Below, piece by piece: positions 54,201 through 58,128 of a stretch of DNA of 64,000 bases (positions within the stretch are counted from its first letter, which is position 1; each line of letters starts with the position of its first letter). Origin of the DNA: Aureispira sp964404215 (GTDB lineage Bacteria; Bacteroidota; Bacteroidia; Chitinophagales; Saprospiraceae); contig CAYOJF010000006.1 of NCBI GenBank assembly GCA_964404215.1, positions 15,074-79,073 of the forward strand, read 5' to 3'. The notes below the pieces were generated by a model. It ran no database searches. It was not told where the DNA came from and worked only from the letters and a program-made list of their open reading frames with translations. The position numbers and the translations under genes are program-made.

Positions 54201-55425
54201 CTGTACTACCAGGTACGGGAGTTACAGTCACATTACCTGGAGCAACCGGGGCTCCTCCCCAAGTCAAGCTAGCTGGATTGTATACCATCCCATCTGCCAC
54301 AATAAAAGTAATACTCGCACTTGTTAAACCAGCAGTAAATTCTGTAATCTCTGCTCCTATAGTATAGGTAACAGTCTGTCCAATAGAAACTGGACCTGTT
54401 GTGTTATTTCCATGCCCCAAATTAAGGTGGTTTACATTAGTCTGTACACTATCTCGGACAATAGGATTTCCTGGAACTGCTGCAGATGCATTATTAAAAA
54501 TAGTGAGCTGGTCACAAATAGTCTCATCCAATGTATCTACGACAGCAGCATCAAATGTTACTTGCATATCAATAGCTGCAGTAGAACCAGAAAAAGACCC
54601 ATTACAGGTCACTGTTATCGTTCCTCCTGTAGAGCCTATAGCTGGTTCCACAGCAGTACACCCTGATGGAAGAGATATATTACCAAAATAACCTAACTCA
54701 CCAGGTAATACATCGGTAATGACAATAGGTCCATTCAATGTCCCTGCTGCTGCAATATCTATATTAAGTTGATAAGGGTGAATATGACAATTTGCCAATC
54801 CACCTCCAGGAACCTCTTCATAGACACCATCCGATCCATTGACCTGCTTATCGAAGCGATACAGAATAGGTATAATTGGCTGATTATTGGGAATTGCTAC
54901 AATAGCTCCATTGCTCCCTGTAGGCGTATCGCCAAACTGATAGCCCCCTTCTATGATTATATCTTGTGGGACATCGATAGTAGCTGCTGCATTAACTGTT
55001 ACACAAACCTCACTAGTGAGAGCAACCCCACCATCTACTAATGATCCTACTGGATATTCCAATAGAATCACATTGCTCCCTACAGGAGCAAAAATAGTAT
55101 CTCCATTCGTATTCGCAGTGGTAGAACTAGCTATCGGATCAATTACAAAATTGTTTGGTGGTGCTGCTATAATAGTTCCTAGGTTCTGCACTGTTTGTAC
55201 AGCCCCTCCAAAACTAGCATTATCAAATGTAAAGTCGGCTGGTAGGATAAGCCGTAAATAAGGCCCATATCCTGGAGGCCCCACATTGGTAGTAGTAACC
55301 TCAAAGCAGGCTTGTTCTCCTATGAACACCTCTGCTGGAGGGCTGAATGATACGGTGGGCGTCTGTGCAAATAAAGCACAAAAATACCCTACTAGTAAAA
55401 GACTAGTAAGTAGTAGTGATCTCAT
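39235..55425 (-). CDS. Giant T9SS-secreted multi-domain surface protein (5396 aa)
   Basis: One uninterrupted frame of 5396 codons. A signal peptide (1-21, ending LFAQ) leads in. Residues about 22-1145 hold DUF11/SdrD-like domains (for example ITVANTGTAPGYDVQIRDVLP). About 1145-4250 holds some 37 Ig-like domains of ~84 residues, each with an N-terminal CEG/CxG Cys and a C-terminal NGC Cys. Three subtypes mostly recur in the order A (YxWTGPNGF), B (YxWTAPNGxDT), C (YxWYxDAG). About 4255-5218 holds 11 PKD-like domains beginning AGxDxxxC, then a cadherin-like domain (PVANSDSF). A type B T9SS sorting domain closes it (about 5310-5396: PNMMTPNGDDINENF, LQVFNRWGDVIYED, GFIEVRR). It is probably a long, disulfide-stitched fibre on the cell surface or released from it. 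PorP/SprF and PorE-like genes follow. Confidence 0.93.
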   Translation of the reverse strand: MRSLLLTSLLLVGYFCALFAQTPTVSFSPPAEVFIGEQACFEVTTTNVGPPGYGPYLRLILPADFTFDNASFGGAVQTVQNLGTIIAAPPNNFVIDPIASSTTANTNGDTIFAPVGSNVILLEYPVGSLVDGGVALTSEVCVTVNAAATIDVPQDIIIEGGYQFGDTPTGSNGAIVAIPNNQPIIPILYRFDKQVNGSDGVYEEVPGGGLANCHIHPYQLNIDIAAAGTLNGPIVITDVLPGELGYFGNISLPSGCTAVEPAIGSTGGTITVTCNGSFSGSTAAIDMQVTFDAAVVDTLDETICDQLTIFNNASAAVPGNPIVRDSVQTNVNHLNLGHGNNTTGPVSIGQTVTYTIGAEITEFTAGLTSASITFIVADGMVYNPASLTWGGAPVAPGNVTVTPVPGSTGSTVTVDVHTQNGANILPCGSPTLQYTADVNQTYANGDPVLSRDVLTHTSTITYDLVEGANGCIDGDSSPIFLIDISLQKTVNNSPPTGPGRNGQWWPGDVVQYRLELRVPSLDLDDVIISDFFPLPIHDVTDLAATFGTDVRFDPSTCFNTAPISYTRNPATNALVMDFGDLSDAVTGGCVDIVLLIDIPITTIPFADGLFHSNFMQVNSDNTSADDSTNLVLTLIQVGAPELELTKGIVSSNNSSANISPVVTPPNGNMTNANAGDNITYQITVANTGTAPGYDVQIRDVLPPELTNCALAVTDPVVDGNGNPVTFTGGFSGNTLTIDIAPPTDSIGFTGAPNGNDVIVVTYTCDIVPGIVASTEFENTASTDWSSTRGGSKFPAVSDEATARVANPSLNKVVDYIAPNHSGNNSQVLIGEVIAYEVQMNIPEGRMNNVTLTDRVDEGLAFVGVDSILICNSSGAVNITTSVGGGFNAVRAGATISNIGTNPEQQDRELVLDFGNIENLDVDNINDTIKVYYRTIVINHVTNTNGQQLRNSATARWDNPNSPGNQSSVNDRAPFVTIVEPEIEVTKAFTPEDVLPGNTSFVTITVRNPPTSSVPAFDVSLEDILPTGMQFVTAAGISQGGTASITDSARFGGNTMLAHWDTIGIGESYSITFEVGVSSAITPCFTLTNCANATWESIAEAAEAGQPSAFSSPLGVQRTGNPGALGGTANTYTRDSCADLNVVIDNTFDPFITANTPICEGDRAVLSVRQYNGNRVQYNWTGPGVPAGFNNFELILDPVTASDTGTYFVFVELDGCITDTSNFFRLQLRPQPALPDISPDTTVCEGSQVQFTTSAVANSYTWTGPNGFAANSATTPLIRPVTFADAGVYNLFVTNNQGCNSQPVSVNLGVNPRPNTPSLANNSPICSGEDIVLSTSASATQYQWIAPNGQDTITTSSSLNIASSNSLYIAGNWSLVVIDANGCNSEPSVMSNVIINATPVAPITSNSGPVCEGDDVVLNVNTVAGATYSWYSDAGLTNLVATNQNPTISGLTAANSPDTFFVQINSNGCLSDTGSTIVTVTANPTAVAPTYNAPVCEGDSIFLLSNTTAANYSWTGPNGFVSNQQNPVIANGSAINAGSYSLSIQDANNCASSGVVQVSINTRPVTPALVSNTPICEGDNVNLTISPSYTGTVVSYNWTTPSGAVATNVPSLDINNATTADNGTYGIQVTVDGCVSLPDSATIVINPTPASPSIPANFTVCEGQDTIVLTTTAIANRYSWTGPNGFSSNSPNPAAITPVSPVNAGTYTLMIEDFDGCTSDSSLTVTVNTAPAQPALSTNSAICQGEDIVLMTSNTTGITNYQWIAPNGADTITTTNMVSIGAGSSLYQAGSWTLVTLNANGCSSVVSIPSNVVINGVPNSASPSNNGSVCNGESAQLSAGSIMGASYAWYTDVAATNQFSTLQNPIVNNLTADSIFYLIVTVNGCAAPVDSTTVGVFPITAAPSIAANSPVCEGGSLTLTTSTVASSYNWTGPNGFSSMLQNPAVINNVTPANTGIYNLVIIDANGCQSAVADTNVTINAAPVQPALSTNSAICQGEDIVLMTSTTAGIANYQWIAPNGADTTSTTSMVSIGAGSSLYQSGNWTLVTTDTNGCSSVASIPSNVVINGVPNSASPSNNGSVCNGESAQLSAGSIMGASYAWYTDVAATNQFSTLQNPIVNNLTADSIFYLIVTVNGCAAPVDSTTVGVFPITAAPSIAANSPVCEGGSLTLTTSTVASSYNWTGPNGFSSMLQNPAVINNVTPANTGVYNLVITDANGCQSAVADTNVTINAAPAQPALSTNSAICQGEDIVLMTSTTAGIANYQWIAPNGADTMSTTSMVSIGAGSSLYQAGNWTLVTTDTNGCSSVASIPSNVVINGVPNSASPSNNGSVCNGESAQLSAGSILGASYAWYTDAGATNQFSTLQNPMVNNLTADSTFYLVVTVNGCAAPVDSTTVGVFPIPLVPAIVFNSPLCEGEDLALSTNAVASSYNWTGPNGFSSTSQNPAVIANAMAADAGIYQLITTDANGCESPSASVNVVINMAPAAPVLTNNSAICTGDTLLLSTTAMADTFRWTAPNGLDTVTTTSTLMIIPTNTTYYQSGDWSLKTQVGNNCASLASNLSNVVINSSTTAPNATNNGPVCIGADAILSTPAAPNAFYQWYNDAALTNLIATTATTTVTNLTIDSTFYVVVTVNGCTSPAASTLVNVIPQPAAPNISADSAICEGETITLTTNTIADSYSWTGPNGFTSTQQNPTVITNATTANAGTYRLEVVYSNGCASDDTTATVIVNANPAQPVISSNSPICDGDVIFLTTNVFAPSYIWTAPNGLDTTNANAGLIAIDNTTPFYQSGNWTVTAVSAAGCTTTSPVPTNVVINPIPPAPIVTNNGPICNGEDGQFMTATQPGATYEWYSDAGLTNLVSVMQNPIINNLTIDTTWHLVITQNGCSSPATANTIRVNPVPAAPAVPADFAVCEGDNIALSTTTSANGYNWTGPNGFTSNLQNPSVVANATTADAGTYTLSIIDANGCLSRDTTVTVTVNANPAQPVISSNSPICDGDVIFLTTNVFAPSYIWTAPNGLDTTNANAGLIAIDNTTPFYQSGNWTVTAVSTAGCSSTPSAPTNVMINPIPSAPIVTNNGPVCEGENGQFMTATQAGASYEWYSDAGLTNLVSVMQNPIVNNITVDTTWHLVVTLNGCSSPATASQIQVNPTPTVPAIPADFDVCEGDNITLATTTVASSYSWTGPNGFTSNLQNPTVVTNARAIDAGTYTLATIDANGCPSRDTSVTVTVNAKPASPTIVSNSPLCFGDTLVLRSSTDCGQSQWIGPNGNSTGTLGTPGGGNVLWTFGSTTRIPSTDPNYLNGNWYMICIDTTTGCRSESNTVTVEIQPIPVVSAFNNGPICAGENGELSATEIPNASYEWYSDASLTTLVSTVRTPTLSNMMTSATYYVVATVNGCTSLADSTLIEVIPAPVIPNPSYDPLCQLDTLFLFANATGNIATYRWTGPNGFMSTLENPVIPNGYTFNAGSYGLTVADSFGCESFATVEVTIYPKPQTPTITHNAPFCAGTQDLTLNTQAYFGTDVRYFWLSPNGNRDTTLVPSLIIPNATQADTGLYSLTVFVDGCISLPGEEEIRIYPNPATPAIPADFAVCEGDDLVLMTTTNAVGYFWTGPNGFQSNLPMPTVRNASAVDSGTYTLYVTNTWGCRSADTSVNVTINANPPMPTIVDNGPLCFGDTLILSSSSSCGQSQWIGPNGNSSGTLGAPGGGNVLWTLGSTTMIPATDPNYLNGDWTMICIDTITGCRTESNTINVIINPIPDTPAVFNNSPVCVGASVQLTTTTVAGASYNWYADSTQTTLVATSQNPTITNITTDTTFYLFVTVNGCTSAAGVNNVTVHPVPATPAIPADFDVCAGDAIVLSTTTTAAGYVWTGPNGFTSNLQNPSVVNSTVVDSGAYTLYIIDNNGCQSEDTTVNVGVNPNPLQPVLSSNSAICDGDSLVLSTTAMAANYRWTAPNGADTLTTVASLLINDNNTFYQDGNWTVVVIDTNGCESIPSNIENVIINSIPAAQAVFNNSPVCVGDDVTLFTSSVNGASYAWYADSNQTTLVATSQNPTIRDITIDSTFYLFITVNGCTSPAGFTTATVFPTPATPSVVDSVTVCEGDALVLNTPTNAAGYFWTGPNGFQSNLQNPSVVMSATVVDSGSYNLYVVDANGCRSADTATIVTVNPIPMTPFITSNNTPICEGDDLILTASNAVAGATYEWFSAATNTSVGTGQTLTIVGATTANAGDYYVITTNNDCPSQPSAVTTAVIDEVPTATAFAGNDIGLCNLFSTALDATAPSNATGMWTTTSGATIANPNVANTAVYNLPVGTSTFFWTLSNGACTDFSVDSMVVEVTPSSPDAAFAGLDQRICGVNSATLTATTPTVSTGLWTQSAAQAGQGVVITNPTNATTSVTGLMAGNNYVFVWTLSNGNCTDYDADAVNIMIDVAPPDVSFAGQPILVCNQTTINLAAQASQFGTGNWTSSSTATIIDPTDENTIVTNLPQDTSYFVWSLSNGICNDYSVDSVLVISSITTDTAEAGNNQIICNTTTTLGATAPSAGTGMWTQTSSQAAQGATIVNPSDPNSQVVGLNANTTYVFTWVLTNGVCVDYSSDNVAITVNAIPPDNAFAGNDINLCGITTTSQLNASVPTVATGLWTTTSSATISNPTLPNSTVSGLTVGQNVFIWTLSAGSCADYDNDTVVINVTAPSSDVADAGLDSAYCDVSTVQLNATAPSVGGGYWSQTASQASLGAVITTPTDTASTVSGLIAGNTYTFTWTLTNGGCVDYSTDQVLITIDILPTNVAYAGEDTILCGGNTIQLDATIPPLGGGFWTTNDTATIVTPSANNTQVVNIQEDTTVYFWTLSNGACVDYSVDSIQVIISPASTDLAFAGFDETLCGVDSIILQADTLTNSTGLWTQTSGQSSQGIIITDPTDPNSSVLGIQVGQSYTFTWTISTLGCPDYSTDEVTYNINALPPEVAYGGTDIIVCDGNSTTLDATMPQFSTGVWTTNSTGVIINPTLANSAAVNLPIDTMEFYWSLTNGACVDYSIDTILVIVTPTTSVDTANAGLDINICNADTAQLSAAVPTVAIGQWRQPSNQSSAGVVITDVNDPNSTVTGLALDSSYTFSWSVSNGPCTDYDTDMVRVQVSSLPSDAAYAGLDRVICGEDTATLRATTPSVGTGFWTTTSSATIVTPPSTTTEIINLPLGQNVFVWTLSNEACVDYSSDTVIIEIDDAPVANSDSFVVIYNSTGNTIDVIPNDDLNNNWDISVTQSINSGVLNNLGTGEFEVILQDILVDQNFIYQLCNPNCPAIYCDTAYVVIDVQGGFECNIPNMMTPNGDDINENFVIPCLDGLTGTKLQVFNRWGDVIYEDENYQNNWGGTHNGAPVPDAAYFYIMELQDGRKFQGFIEVRR
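48230..50246. repeat. 753-bp tandem super-repeat inside the giant gene
   Basis: The landmark GGGAAGACACCTACTGTCG recurs at 48230, 48983 and 49736, a period of exactly 753 bp (251 codons: one C, one B and one A Ig-like domain). Units two and three read identical by eye for about 251 bp (48983-49233 versus 49736-49986). The third copy loses identity after its B domain. Confidence 0.9.
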
Positions 55426-55526
55426 ATCAAATTTGTTTTATAGATGAATGGTTTAAATTGTCCTTGTATTATTCTTATGTAATCTAAGCTAATTTAACGA
55501 CTGTTAAAAGTTTCTTATCTTATTTA

Positions 55527-56600
55527 TTATTGGTCTAAATATAATTCTCCTTCCTTCACTACCAATACAACTCTGCTATTAGCAGCATGTTCTTCTTCCG
55601 AACATCCTCTCCCACATCGGTTTATTGGATTGACCTCTCCCAAAGCCATTATCTCTGTTTGTTTCTCAGGAACTTTCTGTTCTGTGAAGACAGATTCTAA
55701 AGAAATAGCTCTTTTTTTAGCTAACAAAATGTTAAATCTATGACTTTTCCTACTGCTAGTGTGAACATGTAACTCAATTTTTGTCAGATTATTTTTAGCT
55801 AATTCTGCTGCAAACATCTTAACCCATTCTTTATCAACTAGCTCGGCAGTTTTACCTATGAATTTTAATTTGGGTAAGGTTACTGAATCTCCCATTACGT
55901 AATCTGGTTTTATGATGACCTCTTCTTCCTTTTCCAGTGGAATGTCAAATAAAAAAGACATCTCGCCTCTAAAAATTTCCTCTTTCAGATCTACTACATC
56001 TACTAACGTATCCATCAGTCCTTCTACCACGACGTGTAATTGATAGTCTTCTCCTTTTATCCCTTGTATTTTATAGGTTCCATCAACTGCAATGGCATCC
56101 GTCCGTTCCGCCATTGTTTTTTTGTCAATCAAAGAAACCACTCCCTCTATAGGCGTTGTCTGATCTGAAATAATCTGCCCTCTAATCGTCAATAAATCTC
56201 TAGGACGGAGACTTATTTTAGTTTTATTATTTTTGAGTCGCGAAAAATCTGCCGTATGCAGCATTGAAAGTTGGCTAAAAAATCCCTCTCGGCGTACCGA
56301 TAACATATAAGTTTTATTAGGCAATAAACTCATCGTGCAATATCCTCGTTCATCCGTCTGAAATTTGCCGATAGTTTCTTCTAATATATTACCCTGTCCA
56401 TAATTTTCTCGTATTTTCAATTCGACAGTTGCTCCAGCTACTGGTTGTACAAAAACAGAGTTTTCTACAAAAATTGAAATCGGAATAGAAGTGGGCTCAG
56501 TGGTGGACTCATTTACCTGAGCAGATAGATTGTAAGCAAAACAAACTATTGGTAGTAGAATTATTGTATGTATGCTAAAATATGTATTCATTATATTCAA
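55527..56600 (-). CDS. Secreted protein with CRD folds and degenerate OmpA-like domain
   Basis: 357 residues (or 354 if the second ATG is used). The signal peptide ends near LSAQ (about 27). Residues about 35-125 and 135-205 are two carboxypeptidase-regulatory-like beta-sandwiches (ERGYCTMSLLPNKTYMLSV, IRGQIISDQTTPIEGVV). The C-terminus (about 250-350) follows the OmpA_C pattern of the PorE-like protein (IELHVHT, NILLAKKRAISLESV, GEVNPINRCGRGCSEEEHAANSRV). The usual HTD aspartate is replaced by Ser (VHTSSR), so peptidoglycan binding may be weakened. It is first in the unit, 101 bases before the giant gene, and is presumably an envelope partner of that protein. Confidence 0.8.
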   Translation of the reverse strand: MNIMNTYFSIHTIILLPIVCFAYNLSAQVNESTTEPTSIPISIFVENSVFVQPVAGATVELKIRENYGQGNILEETIGKFQTDERGYCTMSLLPNKTYMLSVRREGFFSQLSMLHTADFSRLKNNKTKISLRPRDLLTIRGQIISDQTTPIEGVVSLIDKKTMAERTDAIAVDGTYKIQGIKGEDYQLHVVVEGLMDTLVDVVDLKEEIFRGEMSFLFDIPLEKEEEVIIKPDYVMGDSVTLPKLKFIGKTAELVDKEWVKMFAAELAKNNLTKIELHVHTSSRKSHRFNILLAKKRAISLESVFTEQKVPEKQTEIMALGEVNPINRCGRGCSEEEHAANSRVVLVVKEGELYLDQ

Positions 56601-56693
56601 TATCTTTTCTTCAACTTTTCCAATCTAGCTTAAGGTTAATACTCTTGTTATATGGAAAAGTCACTCTTCAAAATACTTTTTGTTAAAAAAAAC

Positions 56694-56732
56694 AAAACTC
56701 CATAATTTAGTGGAATTAAATTATGGAGTTTT
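56694..56732 (-). terminator. Terminator after dapD
   Basis: AAAACTCCATAATTTA pairs perfectly with its complement around a 7-base loop, 20 bases past the dapD stop, with a U-rich tail on the minus strand. It separates dapD from the giant-protein operon. Confidence 0.9.
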
Positions 56733-56751
56733 CTGTTTACTTTCGATTTCT

Positions 56752-57567
56752 CTATACTGCGACATCAAAATCTCGCAATGCATCATTTAAAGATGTCTTT
56801 TTGTTGGTACTTTCTTTTCGCTGTCCAATAATCAAAGCACAAGAAACTTGATAATCCCCTGCAGGAAATTTTTTGGTGTAGCTTCCAGGAATTACCACTG
56901 ATCGAGCAGGTACTCGTCCCACATAAGTAATTGGTTCAGGTCCAGACACATCTATTATCTTAGTAGATTGTGTAATCGTAACATTAGCACCTAATACTGC
57001 TTCCGACTCTACATGAACACCTTCTACTACAATACATCTTGAGCCTATAAAACAATTATCTTCAATAATCACTGGTGCGGCCTGCAATGGCTCTAAAACG
57101 CCTCCAATCCCCACACCACCACTTAGGTGTACATTTTTACCAATTTGAGCACAAGATCCTACTGTTGCCCAAGTATCTACCATTGTTCCACTATCTACAT
57201 AAGCTCCTATATTGACATAACTCGGCATCATAATAACTCCTTTCGCCAAAAAAGAACCATGTCTTGCTATTGCATGTGGTACTACCCTAACACCAAGCTT
57301 GGCATAATCTTTTTTGAGTGGAATTTTATCATGAAATTCAAATGGAGGCAACTCAATAGTATGCATTTCTTGTATTGGGAAATACATTACTACTGCTTTC
57401 TTAACCCATTCGTTAACTTGCCAGCCATCTTCTGTTGGTTCTGCTACTCTCAATACTCCTTTATCCAATAGGTTCACTACTTCTCTTACCGCGTCTTTTA
57501 CCTGACTCTCTTTTAGCAATGCTCTGTTTTCCCATGCCTCTTCTATTGTCTTGATTAAATCTATCAT
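56752..57567 (-). CDS. dapD: Tetrahydrodipicolinate N-succinyltransferase
   Basis: This enzyme transfers succinyl from succinyl-CoA to tetrahydrodipicolinate in the succinylase branch of lysine/diaminopimelate synthesis. The 271 residues are the family length. A helical N-terminal domain (1-100) is followed by left-handed beta-helix hexapeptide repeats (MMPSYVNIGAYVDSGTMVDTWATVG, VHLSGGVGIGGVLEPLQAAP). The end PARSVVIPGSYTKKFPAGDY is also conserved. It is cytoplasmic, with a single-gene layout: its own -7 element at 57647-57654 and its own terminator. Confidence 0.97.
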   Translation of the reverse strand: MIDLIKTIEEAWENRALLKESQVKDAVREVVNLLDKGVLRVAEPTEDGWQVNEWVKKAVVMYFPIQEMHTIELPPFEFHDKIPLKKDYAKLGVRVVPHAIARHGSFLAKGVIMMPSYVNIGAYVDSGTMVDTWATVGSCAQIGKNVHLSGGVGIGGVLEPLQAAPVIIEDNCFIGSRCIVVEGVHVESEAVLGANVTITQSTKIIDVSGPEPITYVGRVPARSVVIPGSYTKKFPAGDYQVSCALIIGQRKESTNKKTSLNDALRDFDVAV

Positions 57568-57646
57568 ATTATATCATTTATACAATTATTTAATGTAATT
57601 CTCATAAGCTACTAATAGTCTATTATACTAGCACCTTTATAGCGGA

Positions 57647-57654
57647 CAAAGGTA
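57647..57654 (-). promoter_or_regulatory. -7 promoter element of dapD
   Basis: On the minus strand the sequence reads TACCTTTG, a TAnnTTTG match 80 bases upstream of the dapD ATG. Confidence 0.5.
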
Positions 57655-58037
57655 CATAATATTATCTAAAAAGAATACTCTGCTCTCTCATTAAATTAAT
57701 CTACCTAAAGCCTTTTCCAACACCAACCAACCAACATAAACACCTGATAACAAACAACTTAAAAATAAAAAACCTTATACATTCTCCCATAAAAAACTAT
57801 AAAGATGCAGTACTTTTTCAAAGTAACACACCTTGGTAAGTAATAGTCACTTTTAGACCTTATAAAAGATGTAAATTAATGGCAACTACTTCCAAGTAAC
57901 AACTATCTAAAATCGTTTTTTGCTAGCACAAAATATTTTTATCCTCTATTCAGAATATTAGTCCAAATACATTTGTTAATATTTTAATATATCATACATT
58001 TATTTAATTGAAATATTTTTTTCTATTTCTAAATACC

Positions 58038-58068
58038 TTTGTCATATAAAAATCAATCCTTACTTTTG
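58038..58068 (+). promoter_or_regulatory. Promoter of TonB-receptor-like gene
   Basis: TTTG (58038-58041) and TACTTTTG (58061-58068) are separated by 19 bases, a full Bacteroidota -33/-7 pair. An overlapping TACCTTTG at 58034-58041 could be an alternative -7. The GTG start is 61 bases downstream. Confidence 0.65.
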
Positions 58069-58128
58069 CACTAATTTTCAGTATATCAATCACTTATCTT
58101 TACTATTTTTTTTAAATATTTTTAATCT

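Larger units (their letters stand above)
57568..58128. other. 561-bp divergent intergenic region
   Basis: Very AT-rich. It contains the dapD -7 element (57647-57654, minus) and the TonB-receptor-like promoter (58038-58068, plus). The central 57,700-58,000 stretch holds no ORF, tRNA or repeat that I can see. Confidence 0.6.

Noticed and set aside
39217..55261. Many plus-strand ORFs opposite the giant gene
   Set aside because: They are shadows of a Thr/Asn/Gly-rich repeated coding sequence, with no signal peptides, domains or ribosome sites of their own.
39235..55425. Giant gene as an assembly chimera or fused genes
   Set aside because: The frame is continuous, with one signal peptide, one sorting domain, consistent domain grammar and conserved partner genes. 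Only the 753-bp copy number is in doubt.
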